Of a stretch of 64,000 bases of DNA, positions 36,015 to 48,440 are shown one piece after another. The translations under genes and the position numbers were made by a program. The notes beneath the pieces were generated by a model. That model was given only the letters and a program-made list of their open reading frames with translations, was not told where the DNA came from and ran no database searches. The first letter of the stretch is position 1; every line of letters begins with the position of its first letter. Origin of the DNA: Symbiodinium natans (Eukaryota > Sar > Dinophyceae > Suessiales > Symbiodiniaceae); assembly GCA_905221605.1 (NCBI GenBank), contig CAJNDS010002511.1, positions 208,501-272,500 of the forward strand. Reading direction: 5' to 3'.

Positions 36015-39000
36015 CTGGATGGCTTCAGTGTCCTGAACTTTGCGAGGGCCAGGCCTTGCAGAAATGCGACCAATGAGGATCAAGCTTCTGAATAGGCAGC
36101 ACTGTGAAGTTGATAGAACCCCCCCAAGACACCCATGCAACCCACCCCGAGAAGAACTTCTAAGCGCTGGGAACCCTACCTGGGATAGTGCAGGAAGCGC
36201 AGGAGCATGTCCTCAGCGCGATCTTAGGTCTCAAGGTTTTCCCTTCAACCCTAAGTTGCAGTACGCAGCTGGATTACCTCAAAAACGAAGATGTGGGTTT
36301 GAGCACAGTTGCCGAACACACGTTCGATCCTAAGTGGCGTGAAGCTCCACATGGGGAAGTCCTGATAAAGCTGGCCAGATTGGGGCGGAGGGCTTTACGG
36401 GCGGTCGGGCCGGTTCGCACACCAATTGATAGATGGGAGAGTAAGAGTAAAAATGAAGAAATTGAGAACCCGCGGCCCGTATCTTTTGCACTTATGAACG
36501 GGTCCGCGACCACTTTTTTGCACGCAACATCAGCAAAACAAAAACGGAGCCACGAACAGACGGAGGGATGCCTAGTTTTGTTGAATCAACGTTGCCGCGC
36601 CATGCCATGGTCGTAGAGACGCAGCAGGCGTTCTGCAAAACTATGCTTTGTCCGATTGCTTGAACCGACAGAGTCCAGAGAAGATCGCTCTTGCCGAAAA
36701 AAGGACACCAAGAAAAGCTTTCAGCGTACCGTGCGGCATGGTGCTTATCTCGTTCATTCTCGTTCTATGCTAAACGCACTGCAGGATCTCAGTAGGGATG
36801 GCCATGACGTATCATACGACGAAGACGTATCTGAAGGAGCCAGAATCTTCCAGAAACTTTACGGCACGTTGCTGCTGGAGTCTTCGCGAGACTCTCGAGT
36901 TCTGCTGCCTCACACATTGCGGAAGCTCGAAAACCGAGTAAACCTCCAGAACTTCTTCAGAACCAGGCCACAACTGCGGACAGAGGCTGATTCATGGGCA
37001 CAAGGTGTCCTTTTGAGCGAGGGGGTTTGGGGTTCGATTGCACTGGTGGAAGTCGCGGTTTGGGATTTCGGAGAAGCAGGTACGTCCTTGCAAACGGAAA
37101 TCTCAGAGCCACACCAAACAGCTCTTAAACGCCAACCCCTCTACTTTAAGTCACACAACCTTCCAAGCCTTTCAACAGGCACTCGAAAGCGCCCTAAGCT
37201 GCTAAACTGGGGTGCCGGATTCCTGCTCCCAGAACGACGACCTGCTCCTTGGAAGGGCGGGAGGAGGCTTCAGCGTTTGGAGTCGGATTTTGGGGCTGGA
37301 ATTTTGGGTCCCCCTGCAGATTGCTAGGTGGGTGCTACGTCTACGCAATGGGGTCTCTGCTAGGTACCTTGACCCCAACGTGGAGGTGCGGCTTCTTTGC
37401 GGCTGTGCCGTGCGAATCTGCGAGGGCCCAAAATGCCCAAAGTGCTATCACCTACTTCGTGCCTTTTCTGCTTCAATAGAGAAACTCTCAAGGGCGCACC
37501 CAAGTTCGCTGAGAAAATTGTTTGGGGTTTTGGGCCTGGGCCCAGGCTGGGCCCCCGCGCCAAATTCTGAAAACCGCGCCAGTAGCCTCGGTTGGAGCTG
37601 CGGGCTGGTAGGAGCTTGGGACGCTTTCGGACTCTTTAGGACTTCTGGCTGAGAGGGCTTAGCAGGTCGAAGCCCTGCTCCCCAAATCCCCTTGTCTGTA
37701 TTCCGGAACTCCTCGAAAAACAATCCTTTGGGCCCAAATTGGCCCCATGGGGCTGCGGACGCAACAGAACATGCCACCTGCCATCCTGGCCAAGCCACAT
37801 GGGTCGACAGCTGGCACAACAGTGCGTTCGAACTATGTCGAACTATATTTTGTTTCCTTCGGCCCTCCCCACCCCCTTTGAAGCTCTTGAGGTTGAAATC
37901 CCTAACGCGCCCACGAAACCGGCAATCTGGCCATCGGCAGCGCGGCGCCAGATTGTGCGGTTGGCCTGGAGGAAAGAGGCCGTGCCTGCCAAGGAGAAGC
38001 GCATTTTTTGCGAGAAGTCCTGCTATGACGGGGAAGCCTTCCGATCCGAATTTCGCTCCCATTTATGTGGAATGTGGCACCTTAGCTGGTCGGGCGGGAG
38101 GTTCTTTGTATGCCCAGCTTTCAGTGCCTCTTCCCACCCGTAGGAGGAATACCGGTACCAAGACCCTCCGAGCCTAAGACTTGCCCCTTCGACCACGGCC
38201 TGTCCAGTTGAGACTTCGGATCCACGCCGCGTTCGACACCACGCCGTCCTTCCTGAGGTTCTTTTCAGGGTTGGTTCTCCAATATCACAATCAGGCGTCC
38301 CCAACCTTGGCGCGAAGTCTGAGCAGAAGCACCTTTTAGCGATTAATGGCAATAGATCAAACCCACCCAATTAATGGAACTCAAACTGTCTTGTCCAGGC
38401 GACCAATCGAACTGCCCCTGGTAGAGGAGCACCCGTATCCCTGCCTTGAGCAAGTCCTCCACCTGACTGCATACTGCTTTGTACAGGCTGCGAAGCTTGT
38501 ACGGCTTTTAGCGTCTAGAATTTTGAGAGGGAGGACTTGTCCCAGTGGCACCAATACCTGCCCAGGATCATGTCAGTCCAGGTAAAACGAATTGAAACGA
38601 GGCGTCCACTACGTGTGCTGAGTTTAATGGCAAGCCTGTCGATGCAGCTTTCACTTTTCGAAAGTCAAGGTGGTTTCGTTCTAATTTGCCCTAGACAGGA
38701 GTGAACGGACTAAGATGCCGTCTCAGCCTCCACTTGAAGAGCGCTCTGGCCTTTGGAACAGTGTACTCTCAGGGCCTGACACGTTGAACCCTAAACGTTT
38801 GCCCTTCAGGCGGTGAAGCCTTGAGAAGCCTCGTAACATCCTTTGCTTGCAGCGAGCCCTAGATTCTTTTGGATACAAGATTTCAGTATCTTCAATAGAT
38901 CACCTTCCGGATTGCCTGGTGACAAAGATGGGGTTCATCCCGAACCGTTTTTCCTCTCAAAAACAAATAAGGGTTTCCGAGACTGGGTCGCTCCAGTCCC

Positions 39001-39692
39001 ATCTCTAGAAAACAAGACGGCGCGCGGGAGGGCGGTGGACGGACCTCTACCTGCATGGCTCCTTGAGCCCCTTCAACAGAAGACCAGCGCTCACTAAAAG
39101 GCGTTGGTGCAGAGACTTCAAGTCTTGCACTCCAGCGCTTGGTTTTTCAAGGTGTTGAGGCTTTGGGTTTCGGGTTCAGGGCCTGTAGGGCTTGTAGTGT
39201 TGGGAAGTCTTGGGCGTTTTAGAAGAGCGAATTTATAGCCAGGAAAGCTTCAGTGGATTTCAGTGGTTTAGGCAAAGCTCCGCTGGCTTCTGGGACTGCA
39301 TGATGTCCTCCCGCAGGTTCAACTTCACCTGCCGACTCGAGGAACGGTTGGGGAGGTCGGGACCACATAATCTTCAGGGGCACTGAAGGGGGCTGAAGCG
39401 GCCGAAGAAATTGGCCAATTGACCCAGAACTGCTATCAGAGAAAAGGAGCCTCGGCGGAGGTCGTCCCAAAGCGACGGCCACGGGGAATGTGGAGCAGAT
39501 CCTTTGTCTCATTCCTCGGAGGCTGAGCTGGTGGTTGAAGGCACCCAGGGACGCAGACCCTCCAAAAAAGGCCTGAAATCACACAGGCTGCCCACGTTTT
39601 CGATCCTAAGCCTACGGCCTACGGTCTCCACATTGAGGTCTGCCAGCCGATTCAAGCCATGGCTATTGGCAAAGGATTGGAAGAACATCCAC
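36015..39692. other. long open frames of unknown status
   Basis: Plus-strand open frames at 36188-36616 and 36656-37327 (the latter 223 codons, first ATG near 36767) and 37739-38143 (ATG start, containing RRQIVRLAWRKEAVPAKEKR and CEKSCYDGEAFRSEF) are longer than most background frames. None shows a known domain, signal peptide or clear splice borders. A competing minus frame covers 37448-38062. They may be exons of an unrecognised gene or chance. Confidence 0.25.
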
Positions 39693-39801
39693 TTCTGAGA
39701 TGTTCGACAATTCGAAAAGGACAGAGAAGCCCGAGCGTCATGTCGAAGAACTCGTGCATACGCAGCTCCATCCAGTCGTATTGCTCGGTCGTCCGTACAT
39801 C
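39693..39801 (-). CDS. candidate exon of an unknown gene
   Basis: On the minus strand a pyrimidine-rich acceptor (TGCGTCTTTCAAAG|G) opens a frame containing TTEQYDWMELRMHEFFDMTL and CPFRIVEHLR, ending at a GTGGAT donor (39692). Third codon positions are strongly G or C, as in the confirmed genes of this window. No family was recognised and no neighbouring exon could be placed. Confidence 0.35.
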
Positions 39802-42800
39802 CTTTGAAAGACGCAGCAAAACACCCTCGAAGCTGCGTCCTCGGCCCTCTTTGCAAACTCGCAAGCCCGAACTGCACCATGCTCATTTGCTACCTGGTCC
39901 CACGGTACTGGCAGAGTGAGCATGTTGCCAAGACTGGCGCATACAGGACGGGATACCCCATGGATGAGTGTGTAAGGTACCCCGACTCCCTATCCCTGTG
40001 AAGGACCCGCATGCTGAGAAGCGGACGTACGGATTGATTGCCGAGACGTTTTTCCTGGGTTTCATGCCGGCTCCGGACTTCAAGGGGTAATCAGGGTTTC
40101 GGCGTGTTTGAGGTCAGCTAGATTTCATGCGGCATGTTAGGGCAAGGTTGCTGCCACAGCCGGCAACTTCACGTTGCCGTCGCTCTAGCATGTTTGGACC
40201 CGAGTTGCCACTAGGATATCCGGACTGTGTCTGATTAGGACAGCATTCTCGAATCTGCGGGAGAGGAACCAGGTAGACTATCAAACGCACCCGTGTTTCA
40301 AGGGAGTACGAAAGGACAATGCACAGATGCCGGCGCCAGCCCCCATGAAACCACACCCGAAATGGCTGCCACCCCTCGCACATCGCCCCCAGCCCTGCTG
40401 GACAAGTCTCACGAAGTCTTCCATGGCCTGTCTTGGGCTTCTTGGGCTTCACTTACAGGAGACCCAGGCCACGACACAAGCCGTAAACCTTCCTAGAGCC
40501 CAAACTAGGCAAACGGAGCTGACAAGCCATGACTGACACAAGGCCCCCCGGGACAATTGATTGGCAACATGCTTGAAGCCCTCCTGCACCACCGACCTGC
40601 ATTCCCCCTGAACCCTCCCAAGCATGGCCTGACGTAGGTCCACGGCCTTGCCCCAGAGCTTCGCCTCTGCAGGGGCTTCAACCCAGGGGCGTCTTTCCAA
40701 CTTCGGTCCCTCACCAACTCAGCGGGTTACGAGTAGGAGCTTCGGGATTATAAAGCTCAGGGCTTCAGCTTCAGAAACTTCGGGCCTGAGCATTTGGGAC
40801 CTCAAGTGGTGGGTTTCCACCCTCTCCCAGGCTCCTGTGCCGCATCGTGCGCGGCCGTGGCCAGCTCCTGTGCCTCTGACAGGGGGCTCTGGAAGTTTCG
40901 AGCGTCAACTCCCCTGCGGTTTTAGTTTTGCGGCTCTGGGGCTCTGTCGGGCTCGGGGCTGAAGGCTCCGGGCATGCTGGCTGCACCGAACCATGCCTCA
41001 AGCCCGTTTCCATCGGGTAGATGTTGGGCCTTTCGGTTTTCCCGCCTTCTCTGTTCGGCTTAAGGATCTTTGGGCATGTCGGGATTGCCGGTAGGGCACA
41101 TCGAGGGAACTTGAACAGTTTAGAGAGCTCTTTCTGAACCCCATTCATGGGGGCTCTGAGCCTGAAAGAAAAGCTTTGAGCCAAATAGTGGGGCAGCATA
41201 CTTAAACCCCTAAGCTTAGCGGCTTAGCATATGACAGACTGTTCCCAAATCACCCAGAACAAGGGATACCGCATGTTTAAGTGGGCTTCAATTGCTGTGA
41301 GATCCCACTTTCTGGAGAAAAATGACAGAGCGGGAAAGCAAATCTTCAGAATCTGAATGTATACTGATGCCATGACCCCCCCCCTAAACATCGACTCATG
41401 CTGCTCCAGCAGATTCCAATCCCTCCCTCAAACCCAGACCCAACACTTCAACTCAGCTGCAGAGCACGCACAACGCCTCAACTCTTAGTACATCAGAGGC
41501 GCCTTCGCAAGCTGGGCCTCATCCTGCAAGCTTCTAACTGGAGCACAGAAATTTCGGTTCCCGGGATCTAGCACACGAGGCTCGGCATTTTTAGGGCTTC
41601 TTGGGCTGTGAAAACTTCCGGCGTGGCTCTGAAAGGATTTGTGCCCTGTGAGCTTAAGGGGGTCACACTGAAGCGTTTCGATTCTACAACGGGATCTGTT
41701 AGGCCTGCGGGAGTTCATTGTGAACTTTTACATCCAGAACCCTGCGACCCAGGTACCAGCAGGCCGAAGGCGAAGGCCTCGCCTGGCTTCGTCAGCACCT
41801 CCCCGGCCCCAAATTGACGTGCCGCTCAAAAACTGTGCCCCTAAAAAGGACTCCAGGGCAGTTACACTCCAAAAAGGCCCATCTTCGCGCGACCCTCAAT
41901 AAAGCTTCTGCGCTGCACGATGTGAATACATGTGAAGGCCGCACCCGATCCGCGCAGAAGAGTCAACCGTTCTGGCATCCGCTGGATGTTCAAAAGTCCA
42001 TTTCGGCGCGACTGAGCAGCACATGCGCATGCAGCCAGCCCAGAGCCGCCCCCAGAGCCTGCGTCGCCGGGTCCGTCAGCCCGTCGCCCACAGCAATGGC
42101 CTCCAACTGAAAGGGGCCTTCAACGGATTCAACGGCGAAGGAGTCAGGAACCCGGGAGTCGGTGAAAGGACCCCTCAAGGGTGACGAGACAAGTTGGGCA
42201 CCTACTTTTTTGGGAGCTCTGGGCGGTTTGGGGGTGTTTTATTGGATGTTGCGGGGCCCCACCTCTTGCCTTAACACCTTAACAACTGACAACCCCACTC
42301 CCAAGACCAAATCCTGCCAAGACATGCTCGACTGAATCCCAGCCAGCGGCATTTTGAGGTGAGCAGCATCTGCCCTAATGCTGGCACGAAGTGTCCGCCA
42401 TAGGACCTCTGCCGCCATGCGGAGCCGAAAGGTTCGAGGCCCGTCAAACAGGAGCCTTGATTACAAAGGGGAAACACCCTGCAAAATTTCGACAACTTGG
42501 TCGCCGGGAGACCAGAAGCCCGTAAAGGAAACCTTGAAGGGAAGCCGGGAAGCCCCTGAGCGCGAAACCTTGAAAATGCACGACTTTGAACCTCCAAGTG
42601 GACCACTAACCACTAACGAAACCTTCACCAGAACCTTACCCGAGCACATATAAAGCACCCCATTTAAGGCATCCAGGTGTACAAGAAAACTTTGGGCTTC
42701 CATGTCTGGAGGAGGGGCCCGATGGCTTCGTAGAAACTTCGGAGAAGACTTCCAAGCAACTTTGAAGTTTATGAGGCTTGTAGCATTGTCTCTTTGCAGA

Positions 42801-44910
42801 GTTCTTTTATCAAAGGCTTCGGACTTAAGAGTTGAGGTGCTCACGACTCGGACTAACCTGGCAAGGCATCCGCATCTCACCCATCTCACGTGTTTGGGGC
42901 TTGAGGTGGTCTTTTGGAGCCTTTTGGTCGGCATCTCTCGAGGTTTGTGTGTGTGTGTACTGAATGTCGGGTAGAGCGAGTGAGCTGAAAGGTACCTTCC
43001 TTGGTTGCCGTTTGAGGGGCTCTCCCGCCAGCACCAGGCGACGGTGAACCACCGGCAGACCTGACAATCACGACGAACTGCGACAAGACAACGCCTTGAG
43101 GGCCCCCCCCCCCCCCCCCACCCCAAAAATCACATCCCGCTCATCCCGAAACACCAGCCCCTTTACCCCCTGACCTTCTACAAGCTCCACAAGGCTCGAA
43201 GGGGCCCATTAGCTGCCATAGGCTAAGAAGGTCACAGACTTTAGCATTTCTTGGTTGTCAAGCCTAGCAGCGCCCTGCCACCTGCTGGAGAAAAAAGACG
43301 AGGTCCTCAGCAACCTGCACCTGGGCGATAGGGGTTTAGCCGCTCACACTCGCACAAGGCCGACAAGGTTCGGAGGTCTCTGGCATCGATAGGGGTTTAG
43401 GGCTTCCTAAGCAGACTAGATAGACTAGGTTTACAAGTCTAGGGATTTACAAATTAAGGTTTCGAGTTTCTCGAAGGCTAGCGTCCGTAGACGCAAAATG
43501 CCCCGCGTGAGCCCAAGAGCGCAGGGGGTTGAGTCTTTGCTGGGGGTCGATCTTCTCGAGATTTCTAACTCTTGGGGATTTCGACTTGACGAATTCGCAA
43601 ACCTGGAAGCAACAAAAGACCTACGAAGGTCCAAGCCCAAGGCTTCCAAAGACGAGGCGCCTGGCTCACGGCAAAGCTCCCCGGGTTGGCCCAGGACCAA
43701 CCGGTGCCCAAGGGCGAGTCCACGAAGAGAACCTTTCACGTGGGCCCGCAGACCTACCCGAATCTGGTGGGTTGGGGGGCGGGGGGGGAATAGGGGAGAA
43801 CTGCTAAATTGCAAGTCCTTTCGTGGTACCTCATCTAAGATCGACCCCCATGACATCATTTGAAATTCCTTTGCAGACAACATCCCTACGTTCCCGCACA
43901 GCTGCCGGCACGTACGAAGCCCAGGTCTCGTTGGCCGGGCGGCGCACCAGCGACCTCTCTGAGACTGCAGGCTTGTGATCCCGGTTAATCCAAGTCCCAT
44001 CCGTGGTTTGGGCTGGGCAGGGGTCCTGCCAAGAGGCGAGGTAAATCAGAATACAGTTTCCAAATTGCAACTAAACTCAGGGTATCGGAGGCCAAAACAG
44101 GTCCAGACAACAACCAGGGGCATCAACAAAACAAACTACCGGAACAAGAGGCAAACCGGCATGCACCCTCGCCGTCAGCGGGACGAGTGGCGGCTTGGCC
44201 GTCAACGCGACTGGCCCCAGCTCAAAGAAATTGCCTCGGCGACGAGCAGCGGGCTCTGTGTTTCGGACTTGTCTCAAGTCTGGGCCTTGGGGTTGGCAAA
44301 GTTGTGGAAAATATTTAAACCTGTCGTTTCATGCAGGCTTGGTTTCCTATGTTCATCCACCTGTGCTACAGGAAGGCATCGCAAGCATTCATTTTTTCGG
44401 TCTCCGGCCACACTGACACTACTTTGGAAAGGAAGATCAAAGGCCTTTCACATGGCCATCATCTCCGGCCATCTTATAACCAAAGCACATCACACCTAAG
44501 CTCCAAACACTGTCTTGAAAAGAACCCAAGTTTGGGGGCTCGGGGTTGGGAAGCCCCGTCAACCCTCTTCAGAAAACGAGCCCCAAAATATGGGCTGCTC
44601 AAGGTGTAGTACGGCTTCGGCCACTCCATGCGCTACATACACTTCGTGCACTACACAAAACATACGGATTCGAATGTGATTTCAAGCTGGGTGTCAAGCT
44701 CTGGACACTTGACATCTACAGGAAGGGATCGTTGAAGGCAGACAGGACCAGAGCGTGCCCCATATATTTCTATGTGCAAAAGCTGAAAACCACAGGCCCA
44801 GATGCCGATCATCGACGGGGAGCCGGGGCCTGCCCGGGCATACTTACTGGACAACAGATTTGCAAAACAAAACGACTGGCAGAGCTCCGACGGGGCTTGC
44901 TTTCGTGATC
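39802..44910. other. no gene recognised
   Basis: Scattered short frames on both strands. There is a (GT)n at 42945-42958, a C homopolymer at 43092-43109 and a few CCCTAAA-like words. Nothing can be assigned. Confidence 0.5.
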
Positions 44911-44969
44911 AGCATCATTATCACCACCACCGCCGCCTTCAGCATCATCAGCATCATCAGCATCATCAG

Positions 44970-45015
<46 letters not shown>

Positions 45016-45058
45016 GCCTTCATCAGCATCATCGTCGGCACCGTCATCGTCACCACAA
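44911..45058. repeat. CAT/ATC trinucleotide repeat
   Basis: About 145 bases of CAT units with GCATCA and CGC variants. It would encode poly-Asp on the minus strand or poly-His on the plus strand. It lies just downstream of the carboxypeptidase exon and is probably intronic or intergenic. Confidence 0.9.
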
Positions 45059-45203
45059 TCAAAGGCTCCCGGCATTCGTCGACGTTCTGTATAACGGCCA
45101 AACATGCGAGAAGCCCGTCGCCCAACTCCCGGTAAAGAACAAAGCCCCAAGCCTAGCGCAGAACCCTCTGTGGATCCTAGTCCGTCAGAGTCCCCTGGGC
45201 ATC

Positions 45204-45282
45204 GGTCCTCCTTGCAGCCACATCACTAGGGGTGCCGAGGGGTCCACAGTCTCCGGCTGAAAGTACCAATAGAAGAGTGCGC
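45204..45282 (-). CDS. exon of an S10 serine carboxypeptidase (partial)
   Basis: The translation reads LFYWYFQPE, then DPSAPLVMWLQGGP. This is the N-terminal signature of family S10 serine carboxypeptidases, in which the aromatic strand leads to W-L-x-G-G-P-G (the oxyanion-hole loop). The left border is a good acceptor (GGTCACCAG|GCGCACTC). The frame runs into a stop 18 bases past GGP, so a donor must lie at or just after the GGP codons; a non-canonical GA donor (GGACC|GATGCC) is possible and is known in dinoflagellates. The catalytic Ser (G-E-S-Y-G/A-G), Asp and His exons were sought on this strand and not found within 1.5 kb, so this is either one exon of a gene with long introns or a pseudogene remnant. 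Enzymes of this family act in the secretory or lysosomal system. Confidence 0.75.
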
Positions 45283-47764
45283 CTGGTGACCACGCGAAAA
45301 TCAGGAAGGGGGTGAGGTGGTTGTCGCGCACAGGCTGCGGAGGACTGAGACACACTATGAAATTGCTATTCAATCGACGGACCTCGATCATGACGATCAT
45401 TAGCTGGCGCAAGCCAACTCAGTTCTGCGACGGCTGGCTTTGCTAAACCTTGAACACGAAAACACAGCAACCCTAAACCCCTCTCTCCCTAAAACACATA
45501 CACAAGTGTCGCATCACTTGAAGAACAACAACCCTAACTAAACCCTGAACAACCCCAGACAAAACCAAAATCCCTTGCAAATCCTGTTGGTCTCCCTTTC
45601 GACTGAACCTGAAACCCTAAAAAAGACCAGGTGGTGAACCCTAAACGGGCGAATCAGCCATAAACCCAGCCCCCCTTTTGAATCCCGGCGTCGCCAGAAA
45701 CCCTCAGCCTTGAACTTCAAACAGACGACAAACCTGAGAGAAAAAAAAACGCAAAATGCGAGGCGAGAGTGTGTGCCTGGCGGAAACCTCGCAGTATGGG
45801 CAACAATACACCCTCACCCTCCCTTTCTACCGGAGAAAATACATCAAAAGAGAAGCAGCCCCAGGGATGGCCTCTTCCCGGGAGATCAACGAACCCGCTG
45901 TAGCTGGTCAAACCGCAGAGGCCTGGAAGCATGCGTTTGTGGGTTCCGTGTAGGTTCAACTTCACAGGGCCGAACAACACAGCAATGCATGCAAACAGCA
46001 CAGTACTGTCGTAGAATTTGCCGCGCGCTGATATGCCGGTACGCCAGTACGCTGCCGAATGCCGGAAAGTCGCCGAAACGCCGATTCGATGCTTGCAGGA
46101 AGTAAAAGAATCGAACTGTTACACGAATACGCCACGACCGGTGCACCAGTGTATAGGCAAATCGGCGTGGGTCTTTATTTAGGACGATGTTTGCAGCCAC
46201 CCTGCAACTGCACCTTACCGCACCTTGCTTCACTTCAGCCCCTCAGCTCTCACACGCAGCGCACGCGCAGGCAAAGCTCCAGTGGGCCCCTTCAGCCATC
46301 AAGGTCTTTGGTCTTAGACATCAGAAGTCAATTTGCGTTGACTGAATTCAGCTAGAAGTGCTCGAGTCGTAGCCGCACAGGTCCACTCGGTCGCCTCAGT
46401 TTCCGGTTGCAGTCCGGGCCACTGGTCTTCACCGAACTCCGAAAGAGACGAACCTCGAACCTGAAAACCCGGCCACGGCATCTGCGTCTTTCAGGTTTGG
46501 GAAGGTACACCGTAGACCAAGTTGCTCTGCTGGCTCCCGTGCACAGGGAGCAGAAGCCTCAACCAGTGATGCTCGAACGGCGCCCCCGAAGCTGTGTGAG
46601 AATTCCGCTGAGTTGAGCTTAGGACCACCCAAACTCCTAGCGGCGCATGTGCTTCCCCACTTCCATCGCAACTATGACACTTAGAATGCCGCATTCGGTG
46701 GGGCAACTGTTTGCGGCGAAAAATTGCACAGACTGACCGCGTTTCCCTGCTGGGACAAGTGCTTCAGTGCCCCATTCATGTGTGATGTGCTGAAGGGAAT
46801 TTTGAGCTTGCTCTGGTGATGCACGCTCTGGGAGTTTCAGCGTGTAGGTGAAGATTTTCAGCGTCAGCACACCTCAAGCTCTCTACTTTTTGGGGCTTCG
46901 GGGGGCAGAGCGGCTGTGGCTCACTTTTCTGGAGCCAGGCCAAAGAAGAGTGGCTGAGGCTTCGGCGCCAGAAGAAAGCAGGCGATGCTGTCCATCGCGC
47001 TGGCCCACTTCCGAAAGAGCGAAAGAAGCCCTTTTAAACTTTCTGGTGCTCAGGCCGCCCTTCTGACCCTTTTTCTGCTCTCGAACGCTTGAAACCACAA
47101 GCTCCTGGCTTCGGCTTGATGCAACTCCTGGTAAGTCGAGCCGAGAACAGCGGCATCGATCATCATGCATCTGAATAAGAAGCGGTCAGGCGTGATTTCA
47201 AATTGAATCCTTGGGTCATGAAACTTTTCCAATTCGAGCCTAGCTGTCATGAAACTTCTGCACCCACGAAGGCTCAGCAACACCTGCCCTGCCGGGAGCT
47301 GTCAACTCGGATTTAGGGCCCGAGATCCATCTGCAGGGAGGCTCGGTGGAGGTCGGAGAGAGCGCGGAGATCGCCCTCGTCATTTACACCTTCACCAGTC
47401 GCCCACAGCACCCACTTGCTCAGCAGATCCCCTGCCCCCCTCCCCACGCCGCCCACGCCAGTCAGCGCGCCCCCCTTCCTCACCCGCCCACACCGCGCAC
47501 ACCGCGCACACCGCGCGCACCGCGCGCACCGCCCACACCTGGGTTGACACGAAAGGGCCACCGAAGCAAGGTCGGGGCGGCCCCGATTTGCACACACCCT
47601 AGCTGGACGCCCTCCCCACACCGCTGTTGTTCAACCTTCAGGTAAGCGGCTCGGCCAGCTCCCACCGGCTTTCGTGATGTTGTGCACTTTGTCTACCTGC
47701 CTCTCCCAGGTGTACTGCACACCCTTTTTGTACCTGAGCCGACGTCCGTACACGAAGCCGCAGC
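45283..47764. other. no gene recognised
   Basis: 45450-45650 is rich in degenerate CCCTAAA words. 46861-46915 repeats a block found at 53661-53710. A minus frame at 47140-47283 (LELEKFHDPRIQFEITPDRF) is protein-like but unassigned. Confidence 0.45.
47490..47538. repeat. tandem 9-mer ACCGCGCAC
   Basis: Five copies of ACCGCGCAC or its variant ACCGCGCGC, followed by ACCGCCCAC. Confidence 0.85.
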
Positions 47765-47917
47765 TTAAGCGAAAGAAAGTGCCTTTCCAACCTGTTTCTT
47801 GTCCTTCTTCTTTTTCGCCTGGGTTCCGGCCGCCCCCCCATAAAAGGTCCTGGATTGCGAAGTGTCGAGGAATCGAACTGGACCTCTTTCGTTATGCTTC
47901 TTTGGGTTTGTCTCCAT
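47765..47917 (-). CDS. possible small ORF or first exon, Lys-rich
   Basis: A 50-codon frame with ATG in a strong context (TTGCAGTCACC|ATGG) preceded by a TTCTTGCAG acceptor-like site, as expected for a trans-spliced start. It contains a basic stretch, AKKKKDKKQ. A CAG|GTTGGA donor lies inside it. A second open segment just downstream (GFVYGRRLRYKKGVQYTW) is in another frame, so an intron or frameshift would be needed to join them. No family was recognised. Confidence 0.25.
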   Translation of the reverse strand: METNPKKHNERGPVRFLDTSQSRTFYGGAAGTQAKKKKDKKQVGKALSFA

Positions 47918-48440
47918 GGTGACTGCAAGAATCAATGGCTGCTGCGTCTGACACCTACATGATGCATTGAGGCCATGTCTCTGCGCAGGCCTTGACAAGG
48001 GTGAGCATTTGCCAGCTGAGTCGTCGATATGCGAAAAGTCCAGCATGCCACATGACATCTGAGATTCGTGAGATTTACTTCGGGTCAAGTTCAAGAAACC
48101 GCTGCCAACGAGCTGTAGTGATCAGCCAGTTCCAGCCAGTTGCATACGCAGCATGTTTGCACCTCCACATCTACATATTACTTGTATCTCGCTGGACACC
48201 AAGATTCAAAGCATTGCCTGTTATTTCTTCGCTGCGGCAGGCTGGGTCTCAGTCGCGCCATCCAGACGCATGAGATTAAAACATCGAGAGAGACACCCTA
48301 CAAAGGGACAATGGACATTCTCAGACACATCGTGCTGCCTCTCTCCGCAAGGCAAAATTTTAAAGCGATCAGGAGCCTTAAAAGTCGAAACCCTCATGAA
48401 CTATGAAGGTTTCTCGGAAAATGACCTTCTCAACGACCAA

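Noticed and set aside
41172-41190. Spliced-leader-like TTTGGCTCAA on the minus strand
   Set aside because: Only ten bases match the dinoflagellate leader and the bases before them do not; one such match in a window this size is not surprising.
43870-43960. Minus-strand ETWASYVPA, resembling the S10 active-site motif E-S-Y-A-G-x-Y-V-P-A
   Set aside because: The catalytic Ser and one Gly are missing and the neighbouring residues do not match; treated as coincidence.
44809-45150. Minus-strand open frame with a long poly-Asp stretch next to the carboxypeptidase exon
   Set aside because: The Asp run is the translated CAT microsatellite, the frame is not that of the S10 exon, and the flanking residues show no domain.
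47850-47900. tRNA B-box-like AGTTCGATTCC on the minus strand
   Set aside because: No A box, no D arm and no pairing acceptor stem at the required distance; it lies inside an open frame.
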